DNA of 64,000 bases from Asaia lannensis NBRC 102526 (GTDB lineage Bacteria > Pseudomonadota > Alphaproteobacteria > Acetobacterales > Acetobacteraceae): positions 372,001 through 436,000 of the forward strand of contig NZ_JAMXQU010000002.1 in NCBI RefSeq assembly GCF_024054035.1, written 5' to 3'. A program made the translations under genes and the position numbers. How positions within the stretch are numbered: position 1 is the stretch's first letter; each line of letters begins with the position of its first letter. The notes under the pieces are model-generated. The model was not told where the DNA came from and searched no databases. It saw nothing but the letters and a program-made list of their open reading frames with translations. This document shows, in pieces, positions 1-9,500 of this stretch.

Positions 1-13
1 AATCATGGCCAAA

Positions 14-742
14 TCATGCCTGATTTGTCTCAATCCCGTAGCAAAGTGCCAGATAACGCAAGGCCACGTCGATATCGTTACCGCTTTTCTCTATCTCGTG
101 CATAAGGGCTTCATCCTCGCCCCATTGTGCCATCTGATGGCGTTCTTCCACGCTCGCCATGCTCAGCGCCGATACCGGATCGACCCAGCCCTCCGCGAGC
201 CCTATCGCCAGAATCAGGCTGCCTGTGGCAGGCGCACAGATCGAGGCGCAGGTCAGCGCGGAGTCGTCCATCCGCTCCAGCGCTTTGGCAAAGACCTGTT
301 GCAGGGATGCTGTCATGACGAGCGGCAGCAGGCTTCGGGTGACTTCGGGGCAAACGCCATGTCGCTGCGCGAACGCCTCCAGCACAGGATCGAACAGCAG
401 ATCCTGTTCGCGTCCGAGCGATCCGGTTGCACGGTAACAAAGCAGATCGCTCTCACCGTAGGCCAGTAGCCCGCCAATGATCTGATCGCGGTCATTTCCG
501 ATACGTTCGAGCTGAGTACCCGCCATCTGCGTCATCGGCAGGTCGGATGTCCTGAACCCTGCAGCGGGCGGAATGGCGCGCCATTCCTCTGCAATCGCTT
601 CTGCCAGAGGCAGGGAGGTCACAACCAGAGGCGTCCCCCCCGGCAAGCGGAATGCGCGCCCGTCCAGTTCCACGGCGTAGCCCCCATCATCGACGGGGGC
701 GACCTGGACCTCTTTCCAGAAGCGTTTGATGACCTGGCTCAA
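14..742 (-). CDS. ATP12-family F1-ATPase assembly chaperone
   Basis: The 242-residue protein matches the ATP12 family, which binds the free F1 alpha subunit during F1Fo-ATP synthase assembly in the cytoplasm. The family's N-terminal KRFWK start, the GGYAVELDGR strand and the MTQMAGTQLERI region are all present, and the length is typical for alphaproteobacteria. Translation starts at a TTG codon (742-740) that overlaps the TGA of the upstream asmA-like gene as TTGA, so it is probably made by translational coupling. It is the last gene of a four-gene run (rarA, rluA-type, asmA-like, this gene). Function follows from family membership; nothing here shows a special role. Confidence 0.88.
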   Translation of the reverse strand: MSQVIKRFWKEVQVAPVDDGGYAVELDGRAFRLPGGTPLVVTSLPLAEAIAEEWRAIPPAAGFRTSDLPMTQMAGTQLERIGNDRDQIIGGLLAYGESDLLCYRATGSLGREQDLLFDPVLEAFAQRHGVCPEVTRSLLPLVMTASLQQVFAKALERMDDSALTCASICAPATGSLILAIGLAEGWVDPVSALSMASVEERHQMAQWGEDEALMHEIEKSGNDIDVALRYLALCYGIETNQA

Positions 743-3264
743 TGCAGTATTCCCAGACCGTGAAGCAGTTCAGAAGCCTGCGAGTGCTTTTTGGGCGCTG
801 CTGCGGCCTCTCCGGGTATACCTTCCCGGGAAGCGGCGAGGATATCGGGACATGTATCGGGGGCACTTCCCCCTATCGTTACCTCGAAGCGCCCACCTGC
901 GCTTGCTTCCTGATGCGCCTGGGGAGAATCGACGGTGCCGGTCACAAGAACCGGAGTCGATGCCCCCGTACCGCCAAAACCGATGCGCGGCAGAAGATGC
1001 AGATCGAGCGCGCCCTGTGCGAGCCCGTAACGCCCGTGACCGGAAAGGCTGAGTGCACCGGCTTCCATCCCGATCGTATCGAGATCGGCCTGTCCGTCAG
1101 CGAAACGGGCATGAAGCCCGAGGCAACGCACATTCAGGTCGCGATGAGACACAACGGCCCGCGCGGCGTCACCCAGATACGGACCGAGCCTGGTTGCGTC
1201 GATCGATCCACCGACCATCGAAAGGCCGAGCGTGCCCGCCAGGCTCTCGCGCAGCGCGGCGCGCGTGTCTCCACGGGCTTCGATCTGTCCCACAAGCATG
1301 ACCGGACCACGAAACAGATCGGGAATTGAAAGCAGGTTCTGTGCCAGCGTCGCAGGAACGAGCAAAGGCGAGAATGTTACCTTGACCAGAGCCGGGTCGA
1401 GTGTGCTGTCGTAAAGACCGTGACCGGCAAGGGTCAGGCCATTGCCTTCGCCCTTGATCGACTCGATGGTCACCTTACCCGCATCGACACCGATATGGCC
1501 CGATACCTGCGTATAGTCGGCACCGTTGAAGCGCAGCGTGTCGGCCGAAAGGTCGATCGCGCCGTGCCCGTTTCGCACAAATCGATGCAGATCGTTCAAC
1601 AGATAAGACGGCTGCGTCACTTCACTCTTGCGATCGACCGACGACGACGCGGCTGACGAATTCTTGTCCGTCTGGGGAGCACTCGTATGGGTGAGAGCGG
1701 CAATCGGTGACGCGACGCCGGCTGTTGGCGCAGCCGCACCGGCTTCTGCCTTCGGAGCCGAAACTGGACCGCGCCACAGACCGCTGAGCGCATCCAGATC
1801 CAGCCGGTCGAAATGAAGCCTGCCGTCGACAGATGAAAGAAGGGGGGCGGCTGCTTTTGCCTCGACCGATCCGGCAGCCTCGTGACTAGCGAACGTCATG
1901 CCACTGATCTGCACTGTGCCGGATGCATCGCGCTCAACATGCCCCTTGAGCGTGACATCGTGCAGGGCGGCCTGCAGGACCGACACGGTCTGAGCCTGCC
2001 CCTCAAGCGAGAGAGAGGATGATTTTGCGCCGATTTCGCCCGCAAGATGGGCCGTGAGCCCCGCCCCGCTCAGTCTTGCGGCATCCCGCAAATCGACTGA
2101 AACCGGGAGCGGCGTGACAAAACCGGACTGCCAGGCCGTCCCGGCCTGCGCCAGGGTACCGAACTGCCCCTGCATGGACAGCGCGATGCTGCTGCTCTGC
2201 ATCGTGGCGCTTAGTGTCAGAGCCGAGGAGAGCGTGTCGGCGTCGGCATGGATCGCGTCAAGCGTCATCCCATGCCAGGCAGGTGCATCATTTACATGAA
2301 GATGCAGATGATTCACCCCCAGGCGGGTCAGAATATGCTGCAGGCTTTCCTCCTGCAGCGAACGCACTGGCTCCGCCGAGCGTGGATCCGCGTCATATAT
2401 GCCGATTTCGCCGCCTACCCCTTCGAGTGCGGGCAGGTTGGCATTGGGAAAAAGCACATCGAGATCGGCAAGCGATGCCATTTCGCCGCGTACCACACCC
2501 GAAAAGCCACGCAGGTGGCGGGTGTCGGTGATCTGCCCGTCGATATTCATCCAGTCCTGCTGCTTGCCATCATTGCCAAGCGTCGCGCCCAGACTGATGG
2601 CCCAGGGCGGGTTCTGTCCCTGAAACAGGGTCAGCGGGCCGACATGACCGTTCACGCGAAAAGGCGTGTTGCCTCGTCGACCATGGATATCCAGATAGGG
2701 CGCTGCAGCCGAAAGACCGTCGAATTCCGCATGATCGATCATGACGGTGCCCGAGCGATGCGCATAGGTATCGTAAAGATCGAATTGCATCGCGTCGAGC
2801 TTCGCCGATCCGACCTTGAGCGCCCAGTGCGCAGTCGGTCGAGCAGGCGATCGGGACGACGAGGCAGGCATCGATGGCTGAGGGTCGAATTCCCAGCTGG
2901 CGATCCCTTCATCATCACGATGCAGGAATACGCTGCCATGCCCTATGGTCAGATTCTCGAGGCGTATTTCGCGCCACAGAAGCGGCATCAGGGCAATCGA
3001 GGCGCGAATATCGCGCGCCCTGAGTGTGGGCTCTCCCTGCATGCCGTAGCGACCGTGCAAAACCACGTTGCGCGCGCTGAAATAGGGCCAGGGCAGAATA
3101 CCGACCGAGAACCGCGCCATGGTCAGATCGCGCCCGGTCTGACGCTTGACCGCGGTAATGACCTCTTCCTTGAGATTCGAACGGTCGATCAGGATATGAG
3201 CCGAAACAGCCAGCCCGGCCCCAAGCAGAAGAATAACGATCAGTGCCGCAGTCAGACGTCTCAT
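739..3264 (-). CDS. AsmA-family envelope protein
   Basis: An 841-residue protein with one N-terminal membrane anchor (about residues 7-27) followed by a long periplasmic beta-rich region. This is the architecture of the AsmA group, now seen as bridge-like carriers of phospholipid between inner and outer membrane. The N-terminal AsmA domain (IDRSNLKEEVITAVKRQTGR) and the C-terminal AsmA-like region (about residues 560-800) are recognisable, separated by a low-complexity Ala/Ser/Pro stretch near 500-545. The start overlaps the pseudouridine synthase stop by 4 nt and the end overlaps the ATP12 gene by 4 nt. The substrate is unknown; AsmA-like is as precise as the sequence allows. Confidence 0.8.
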   Translation of the reverse strand: MRRLTAALIVILLLGAGLAVSAHILIDRSNLKEEVITAVKRQTGRDLTMARFSVGILPWPYFSARNVVLHGRYGMQGEPTLRARDIRASIALMPLLWREIRLENLTIGHGSVFLHRDDEGIASWEFDPQPSMPASSSRSPARPTAHWALKVGSAKLDAMQFDLYDTYAHRSGTVMIDHAEFDGLSAAAPYLDIHGRRGNTPFRVNGHVGPLTLFQGQNPPWAISLGATLGNDGKQQDWMNIDGQITDTRHLRGFSGVVRGEMASLADLDVLFPNANLPALEGVGGEIGIYDADPRSAEPVRSLQEESLQHILTRLGVNHLHLHVNDAPAWHGMTLDAIHADADTLSSALTLSATMQSSSIALSMQGQFGTLAQAGTAWQSGFVTPLPVSVDLRDAARLSGAGLTAHLAGEIGAKSSSLSLEGQAQTVSVLQAALHDVTLKGHVERDASGTVQISGMTFASHEAAGSVEAKAAAPLLSSVDGRLHFDRLDLDALSGLWRGPVSAPKAEAGAAAPTAGVASPIAALTHTSAPQTDKNSSAASSSVDRKSEVTQPSYLLNDLHRFVRNGHGAIDLSADTLRFNGADYTQVSGHIGVDAGKVTIESIKGEGNGLTLAGHGLYDSTLDPALVKVTFSPLLVPATLAQNLLSIPDLFRGPVMLVGQIEARGDTRAALRESLAGTLGLSMVGGSIDATRLGPYLGDAARAVVSHRDLNVRCLGLHARFADGQADLDTIGMEAGALSLSGHGRYGLAQGALDLHLLPRIGFGGTGASTPVLVTGTVDSPQAHQEASAGGRFEVTIGGSAPDTCPDILAASREGIPGEAAAAPKKHSQASELLHGLGILH

Positions 3265-4256
3265 TTCCGGCCTCCCTTGCCCCCTATACGTTCAGGCCGA
3301 GGTGTCTCGCCGGCCGTAAAGCCCAGATCCTTGAAGGTATGACGCATATGCGGCGGCAGCGGGGCCGCAACGCGCAGTCTTCCACCGGCGGGATGAGGAA
3401 AATCGAGCGCACGGGCGTGAAGATGAAGCCTGTCGGTAAAGCCCTCCAGATGCGCAGCTTTGCCGCCGTATTTCGGATCCCCGAGTATGGGGGTTCCCAG
3501 GGTCTCGCAATGGACGCGCAACTGATGCGTACGCCCCGTCAGCGGCTTGAGCGCAAGCCAAGACAGACGCTTGCCGGCCGCATCGACCACTTCGTAATCG
3601 GTCTTGGCCACGACGGCATCTTCGTCATCGCGTGTTGCGGCAATCATGAGAGCGCCATTGCCTGCCCCGAGCTTGGCAAGCGGCTGATCGATCACGCCCG
3701 AACCAGGCATGGGACGCCCGACGACAATGGCCCAGTAGGTTTTCTCGACATCGCGGCCGCGAAAGGCCGCAGCGAGCTTTGCCGCAACGCCCGGTGTACG
3801 CGCAACGAGCAGAAGCCCGGACGTATCGCGGTCTATACGATGAACGAGGCGCGGCCTGTCGGTATAATCGCCACGAAGCCCGTCGAGCATCATATCGATA
3901 TGCTTGGTAATTCCGGGGCCACCCTGCGTGGGCAGACCGGAGGGTTTATCGAGCACGATTACCTGATCGTCGCGATAGAGCACCATGCGCTGGATTTCAC
4001 GGGCAAGCTGCGGATCGAGCTGGACCGGGCGATCGGGCTGCGCTGCCATGGGCGCAGGCAAGGGCGGGATGCGAAGGCTCTGCCCGGGAGCAAGACGGCT
4101 TGCCCCTGTCGCGCGCTTGCCATCGAGGCGCACCTGTCCGGTGCGGCACAATTTCTGCAAGGCGCCCTGGGTAAGATCGGGATAATGGCGGCGAAACCAG
4201 CGATCGAGGCGCATATCGGCCTCATCTTCACTGACAATACGGGTCGTTACACTCAT
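3261..4256 (-). CDS. rluC: RluA-family 23S rRNA pseudouridine synthase (RluC-like)
   Basis: A 331-residue pseudouridine synthase. Residues about 14-70 form an S4 RNA-binding domain (MRLDRWFRRHYPDLTQGALQ). The catalytic RluA signature HRIDRDTSGLLLVART supplies the nucleophilic Asp, and GRTHQLRVHCETLGTPILGD is the second conserved family block. RluC modifies 23S rRNA at three uridines in E. coli; assignment to RluC rather than RluD rests on general resemblance and on the S4 domain, which both have, so the exact target is not certain. It overlaps rarA upstream and the asmA-like gene downstream by 4 nt each, indicating one coupled transcript. Confidence 0.85.
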   Translation of the reverse strand: MSVTTRIVSEDEADMRLDRWFRRHYPDLTQGALQKLCRTGQVRLDGKRATGASRLAPGQSLRIPPLPAPMAAQPDRPVQLDPQLAREIQRMVLYRDDQVIVLDKPSGLPTQGGPGITKHIDMMLDGLRGDYTDRPRLVHRIDRDTSGLLLVARTPGVAAKLAAAFRGRDVEKTYWAIVVGRPMPGSGVIDQPLAKLGAGNGALMIAATRDDEDAVVAKTDYEVVDAAGKRLSWLALKPLTGRTHQLRVHCETLGTPILGDPKYGGKAAHLEGFTDRLHLHARALDFPHPAGGRLRVAAPLPPHMRHTFKDLGFTAGETPRPERIGGKGGRK

Positions 4257-5677
4257 GGGCGACGGCTTGCCCGTATTGCGGCCTGCCTGTCCAGATTTTT
4301 TCTGATCTCGCGCTCCTGGCCGCGATCCGTCGGCTGATAAAGCGCAACACGTTCCATCTCATCGGGGAAGTAGTTCTGACCCGAAAATCCCTCCTCGGTG
4401 TCATGATCGTACTGGTAGCCCTTGCCGTATCCGATATCTTTCATCAGACGCGTCGGCGCATTGCGTATATGGTGCGGCGGTCCGAGGCTGCCGGTTTCAC
4501 GCGCCAGAGTACGAGCCTGTTTATAGGCGCGATAAACCGCGTTCGATTTGGGGGCGGTCGCCAGATGCACAACGAGTTGCGCCAGAGCCAGCTCCCCCTC
4601 AGGGCTGCCGAGCCGCTCATAGGTCTCCCATGCAGCGACGGCGAGAGGCAGGGCCGAGGGATCAGCCATGCCCACATCCTCGGCGGCAAATCGTGTCAGA
4701 CGACGTGCGATATAGCGCGGATCCTCGCCCCCTTCGAGCATGCGGGCAAACCAGTAAAGCCCGGCATCGGGGTCGGAACCGCGCAGCGATTTATGCAGTG
4801 CAGAAATCAGGTTGTAGTGTTCTTCGCGATCCTTGTCGTACAGGGCGGCGCGACGGGCCACGACGGTTGCAAGCTCGGTCGTATCGAGCGCCTCTCCCTC
4901 AGGCAGGGCCTGTATCTGCTCGACCAGATTGAGCAGATAGCGCCCGTCCCCATCGGCCATTGCACGAAGCGACGCACGGGCATCTTCTGTAAGAGGCAGC
5001 GGGCGCCCGCTTTCGGCCTCGGCTCGCTGGAGCAGCTTTTCGAGCCCCTCATCGTCAAGGCGGTTGAGAACGAGAACCTGACAACGTGAGAGCAGCGCCC
5101 CATTAAGCGCGAAAGACGGGTTCTCGGTTGTGGCGCCGATCAGGATAACCGTACCCCGCTCGACATAGGGCAGGAATCCGTCCTGCTGCGCGCGGTTGAA
5201 CCGGTGAATCTCATCGACGAATAACAGGGTGCCACGTCCGGTCTCCTGCTGGAAACGCGATGCCGTTTCGAACGCCTTTTTCAGATCGGCCACACCGGAG
5301 AAAACAGCGGAAATCTGCTCGAAACGCAGCTTGGCCTCACGCGCGAGCAGACGTGCAATTGTCGTCTTGCCGCATCCCGGTCCGCCCCAGAGAATAAGGC
5401 TGGGCAAGGTATTGCGCCGGAGCATCTGGCTCAGCAGACCGCGCTCCCCAAGGAGATGATCCTGCCCGACCACCTCAGACAGGGCGCGCGGTCGCAGACG
5501 GTCGGCCAGAGGCTGTGTCTGGCGCTCATGACCGAACGATGCCATGCGAGACGCTTTCTCCTGCGTCGAATCATGGCCCTGCATGGGCGCTGTCGTCGCA
5601 GGGCGGCTGCTTCTGGAGGTTGCCTGACTGCGTTCGGGCGGGCTGCCGAACAGATCTGCATTTGCATCGTGGCTCAT
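4253..5677 (-). CDS. rarA: Replication-associated recombination protein A (AAA+ ATPase)
   Basis: A 474-residue MgsA/RarA/WRNIP1-family clamp-loader-like ATPase that acts at stalled replication forks. Walker A is GGPGCGKTT at residues 98-106, Walker B LLFVDEIHRF near 151-160, and sensor GATTENPSFALN follows; the C-terminal tetramerisation region (KSLRGSDPDAGLYWFARML) is present. The first 45 residues are extra and poor in structure, but MSHDANADLFGSP resembles the short DLF-type N-terminal peptide of this family (SSB or clamp contact), and a GAAGGGCG-like ribosome site precedes this ATG, so the long start is preferred over Met45. Head of the rarA-rluC-asmA-ATP12 run. Confidence 0.92.
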   Translation of the reverse strand: MSHDANADLFGSPPERSQATSRSSRPATTAPMQGHDSTQEKASRMASFGHERQTQPLADRLRPRALSEVVGQDHLLGERGLLSQMLRRNTLPSLILWGGPGCGKTTIARLLAREAKLRFEQISAVFSGVADLKKAFETASRFQQETGRGTLLFVDEIHRFNRAQQDGFLPYVERGTVILIGATTENPSFALNGALLSRCQVLVLNRLDDEGLEKLLQRAEAESGRPLPLTEDARASLRAMADGDGRYLLNLVEQIQALPEGEALDTTELATVVARRAALYDKDREEHYNLISALHKSLRGSDPDAGLYWFARMLEGGEDPRYIARRLTRFAAEDVGMADPSALPLAVAAWETYERLGSPEGELALAQLVVHLATAPKSNAVYRAYKQARTLARETGSLGPPHHIRNAPTRLMKDIGYGKGYQYDHDTEEGFSGQNYFPDEMERVALYQPTDRGQEREIRKNLDRQAAIRASRRP

Positions 5678-5759
5678 GACCGAACGCCCTTCATCCTGTT
5701 CTTTATCCCTCTGCCATGCGTATCGACACTGAAGGTCGAGAAATGGCTGAGAGTCGTTT

Positions 5760-8700
5760 TTACTTGGCCAGCTGGCGCATCACACCCGGTAATAGCATGG
5801 CAAAGGGGTTGACCGAGAGCTCCGGATTGCCTGCATCGCCCTTGACCGTGAATGTCGCGGCCAGAACGCCCCCTCCTTTTTCGGGGGAGAACAGTTTGCC
5901 GACATTGGGCAGACGCCCCGGCGCGGCGTTCAGGCCGAAGACGGGAACGACCGTACCGCGCAGATCGAGGGTTCCCTTGTCCAGACCGATCCTGCCTTCA
6001 AGCGTCGCGCCCAGTGCAGGATTGCCAAGATGGCCCTCATGGATCGTCATGATATCGTTGCTCACCCGGACCGGCAGATAGAGATGCTGCACCTCGAACC
6101 GGTCATGGCTGGCCTGCGACCAGTTGAACACAGAAAGATGCGTGGCCGCGGTCAAGGCAGCGGGAGGCTGACGGAACGTAAAAGGCGAGACCGTTATCGT
6201 GCCTTCAAAAGGCGGCAGGCTGCCGGTTCCGCCATCACCGACACGGCCTTTGACACGCGCGGTTCCGCCGCACAGACGCGTTGTCATACCGGTTTCGGTC
6301 AGGAACGTGCCCAGATTGTCGATACGCAGATCGAGGTGACGCCCATCGACATGCGGTGACAGATCGACCACCACGCCCACCGGGCGCATGGCGGTAATAC
6401 GTGCACGATCAAGACGGTCGTTCCGATGTTCGAGATGGGCCGTCACCCGCGCGAAATATTTCTGCGGACCGTAGAACAGGCGATCCGTCGCCAGATCGAC
6501 CGACCAGTCCAGACCATGCGGGGCTTTTGCGCTTTGCCCCGGTTTGTCCCCGGCACGTGTCCGGGTCTGCCTGGCTTCCTTACCCGACAATACAGAGGCC
6601 GATGGACCGCCTTCGTGATGAAACAGGGGAGACAGGTCCAGATCCTGTGCATGAACATGCACGTTGACCGGCGCAGTCTCGCTGCTGGGCAGTTCCACCA
6701 CGGCATCGCCGCGCGAACGCCCCACCTCGAAGCCGTCGAGCACAATGGCCCTGACATGCCCGTCTGCAATCCTGCCACTGCCCATTACATGCAGATCGGG
6801 CCCCTCGGCCTCCACCGAGTCGAGGGTCACGATGCTGCCATTGCGAAGCCCTATATGCGCCGACGCCGAGGCAGGCCGGGACGCATCCTTGTGCCATACC
6901 GGAATGGTAAGGGCCGAGTCGGTCAGGTCGAGCGCGAGCCTGACATCGGCGCGGCCATTGAAACCGGCACGATAATCGGTAACCAGCTTTGCCTGCCCCT
7001 TGAACAGGCCATGATTGCTGATCTGCGCTCGATCCAGTGCGGCTTCGTCGAAATCCGAAACGGCATGAACCGTCTCGCGCACCCCGCCAGCCCGACTGAT
7101 GAAGTTCTCCTCGAAACTGGCGCGGGTCGGCACGCCGCCCAGCAGCCCTTCGCCTGTCAGGTTCAGATTCTTTTCCGTGGCCGCGAGCGTTCCCGAGGCT
7201 TCGGTCAGATCGCGGCCCAGTACAACATTGCCGAGAGTGACATGACGAAACCGTGCCGTTGCATCCACATGGATCTGATCGTTCTCGATATGCGACGAAA
7301 GCGGCAGGCTCAGCACATCGTGCACGCTCACCGCACCGGAGAGATGCGTGAATGGAAGGGGATGCCGCGACAGAAGATGCAGCCGCGGATGCGCAAGAAG
7401 ACGGGCGCAGTCACCGAGATCGCAGGAGAGATCGAGAGCGATCACACCGGTCTGGTCCTTGGCATACAGATCCTTGATCAGCATCGACCCGCCGTCCAGA
7501 TGGATCGGCCCTGCTGATGGCCTGTCTCCGCTCGGCTGGAGTCCATGCAGAAATTCTATGGCGAGCGTATCGGGTGACGGGAAACTGAACCGGGCCGAGA
7601 CGTCCTGTGCCGGCGGAACCGGGCGCAACCAGTGCACGGTTGCATGCTCCACCTGAAAAGACGCATCGACATGGGTTGGACGCACACTGTCCCACCCGGC
7701 ATCGCCACCGAGTGACGCATCGATATGAAGCCCCTCACCCGTGCCTGCCGTCATGTTATGCGTCACCCAGCGACGCGCGCCCTTCATGAGAAACTGCGGC
7801 CATATCGCCGCAAGATGCGCCACATCGAGCGTCGTGGCCGACAGCACGACATGCCCAGCGATATGCTTCGCCTTGAGTGCAGAATCGGCATCGACAGAGG
7901 CTTGCGTCGAAAAGTGCGAGGTTCTGCCCTGATCATCGATCAGCCCGATATCGGCCTCTGCCCCGGGGATCGAGAGATGCCCGTCGACCAGCCGGAACGG
8001 GACCACAAGGTGCCCGTCGGCAACGCTCAATGTTCCGGCGTTCTTCTGATCGATTTTCCCCGCCCCGAACGACAGGGCAATTCTGCCCTCACTTTGCGTC
8101 GTGAGCGATGACAGATCCGGCAGAGGATGGCGCGCCGATCCCGATGACGTGGTGAAAACGGCACCGATTCTGGCAGGGAGATGCCAGTCCCCTGCATAGG
8201 GCACCAGACCGTCGAGCCGGTCAGGAACCAAATCGTCGCCATGCAACTGCCAGGTCACTTTGCGATCGACGGTCGTGGCTGTGATACGAAACGGAATGAC
8301 CGGGGCCTGTCCCGGGATTGCATAACCGTCGATCGCGCCGTTCCACCCCAGCAGACCCGCGTTCGCAGGACGTGTCAGCGCCGCGTGCTGCACATCGACC
8401 GAAATGGCGTGCGATGACGCATTGCCATCATGCGACGGAATGGCATGTCGGAGCATGACACCGACATGATCAAGAGCAATATCGTGCAGGTGAATGAACG
8501 TGACCGGTAGCGGCTTGGAGCCACCATGTCGCGCATCGATAAAGTCGAGATCCACTGAGCCATTGCTCTGACGGCTGGTGATAATGCGTCCATCGCTGAC
8601 AGCGAGCCGTGTTGGCTCGATATGACCGCGCCATAGAGGCCCCATGCGCACACCGAGTGCGACGTGACCAAGCGCAAGCGTGGCGCTGCCATCCTGCCGC

Positions 8701-9002
8701 AGAATGCGCAGATCTCTGGCTTCAAGGCCCAGTTCGGGATGGAAATGGTTCAGCCCCGGTTGCCAGCTGAGCAGAAGTCTCTGCCAGACAAGCCGGCCCG
8801 CAGGATGGGCCTGATCGACGCCCTTCTGGATAACAACAGGAGAAAACCGGTCGGCCAGACGGGTGATGTCCAGCGGACCGAGAGAAAGACGCCAGAGCAG
8901 CCCCATTGCCGTAACCGACACCAGGGCAATGGGCGTTCCGATAACAAGCGCCCCGAGACGTAACACCCGCCAGGACGCACGATGAAAGGGATCGTGCGGC
9001 AC
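5760..9002 (-). CDS. Large AsmA/YhdP-like (DUF3971-type) envelope protein
   Basis: A 1080-residue protein with a single N-terminal membrane segment (about residues 16-38) and a very long periplasmic part made of repeated beta-strand units, ending in an AsmA-like C-terminal domain (SLPPFEGTITVSPFTFRQPP onward). This matches the YhdP/TamB/AsmA group of large inter-membrane lipid-transport bridges; E. coli YhdP is about 1266 residues. It lies 14 bp after bcp and 82 bp before rarA on the same strand, so it may be cotranscribed with both. A second, shorter AsmA-family gene sits 2.5 kb downstream. The lipid carried is not evident from sequence. Confidence 0.8.
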   Translation of the reverse strand: MPHDPFHRASWRVLRLGALVIGTPIALVSVTAMGLLWRLSLGPLDITRLADRFSPVVIQKGVDQAHPAGRLVWQRLLLSWQPGLNHFHPELGLEARDLRILRQDGSATLALGHVALGVRMGPLWRGHIEPTRLAVSDGRIITSRQSNGSVDLDFIDARHGGSKPLPVTFIHLHDIALDHVGVMLRHAIPSHDGNASSHAISVDVQHAALTRPANAGLLGWNGAIDGYAIPGQAPVIPFRITATTVDRKVTWQLHGDDLVPDRLDGLVPYAGDWHLPARIGAVFTTSSGSARHPLPDLSSLTTQSEGRIALSFGAGKIDQKNAGTLSVADGHLVVPFRLVDGHLSIPGAEADIGLIDDQGRTSHFSTQASVDADSALKAKHIAGHVVLSATTLDVAHLAAIWPQFLMKGARRWVTHNMTAGTGEGLHIDASLGGDAGWDSVRPTHVDASFQVEHATVHWLRPVPPAQDVSARFSFPSPDTLAIEFLHGLQPSGDRPSAGPIHLDGGSMLIKDLYAKDQTGVIALDLSCDLGDCARLLAHPRLHLLSRHPLPFTHLSGAVSVHDVLSLPLSSHIENDQIHVDATARFRHVTLGNVVLGRDLTEASGTLAATEKNLNLTGEGLLGGVPTRASFEENFISRAGGVRETVHAVSDFDEAALDRAQISNHGLFKGQAKLVTDYRAGFNGRADVRLALDLTDSALTIPVWHKDASRPASASAHIGLRNGSIVTLDSVEAEGPDLHVMGSGRIADGHVRAIVLDGFEVGRSRGDAVVELPSSETAPVNVHVHAQDLDLSPLFHHEGGPSASVLSGKEARQTRTRAGDKPGQSAKAPHGLDWSVDLATDRLFYGPQKYFARVTAHLEHRNDRLDRARITAMRPVGVVVDLSPHVDGRHLDLRIDNLGTFLTETGMTTRLCGGTARVKGRVGDGGTGSLPPFEGTITVSPFTFRQPPAALTAATHLSVFNWSQASHDRFEVQHLYLPVRVSNDIMTIHEGHLGNPALGATLEGRIGLDKGTLDLRGTVVPVFGLNAAPGRLPNVGKLFSPEKGGGVLAATFTVKGDAGNPELSVNPFAMLLPGVMRQLAK

Positions 9003-9016
9003 TATTCCTGCAAATT

Positions 9017-9478
9017 CTAGAGTTCCGCGGCAGCTTCAGTCACAAGCGCCACGTGATCCGCAGGTTTCACCTTGCGCCACAGCGCCCGGATTACGCCATC
9101 GGCATCCACGAGGAAAGAGCTACGCTCCATGCCGAAATAGGTTTTGCCGTACATGGATTTTTCCACCCATGTTCCATAAGCATCGGCAAGGCGATGCTCT
9201 GAATCGCTCACAAGCGTGAAGTCGAGTCCGTATTTGCGGGCAAAGCGCTCCAGCTTTTCCACCGGATCGGGGCTGACCCCGATCACGCGCAGACTCAGAG
9301 ATGCCAGCGTCTGTTTCTGGTCCCGCAGATCGCAGGCCTGCGTGGTGCAGCCCGGCGTATCTGCCTTCGGATAGAAATAAAGGAGATAGGGCTGACCCTT
9401 CAGCGCTGCACTCTCGACCAGTTCTCCATTCGAAGAGGGCAGCGAGAACGAAGGCGCCCTGTCACCTATGGCTATCAT
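9017..9478 (-). CDS. bcp: Thiol peroxidase, Bcp/PrxQ-type peroxiredoxin
   Basis: A 153-residue peroxiredoxin that reduces hydrogen peroxide and organic peroxides in the cytoplasm. The peroxidatic Cys44 lies in KADTPGCTTQACDLRD, with the resolving Cys49 five residues later, which is the atypical 2-Cys PrxQ arrangement. The ATG at 9478 is chosen because the family starts with a short MIAIGDRAPSF-type N-terminus; the frame stays open 55 codons further upstream, but that extension is Arg/Pro-rich and is antisense-like coding inside the neighbouring gene's span. It lies between the small Gly/Pro-rich gene (22 bp upstream) and the YhdP-like gene (14 bp downstream). Confidence 0.93.
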   Translation of the reverse strand: MIAIGDRAPSFSLPSSNGELVESAALKGQPYLLYFYPKADTPGCTTQACDLRDQKQTLASLSLRVIGVSPDPVEKLERFARKYGLDFTLVSDSEHRLADAYGTWVEKSMYGKTYFGMERSSFLVDADGVIRALWRKVKPADHVALVTEAAAEL

Positions 9479-9500
9479 GATGGAAACGGAACCTCTGCAA

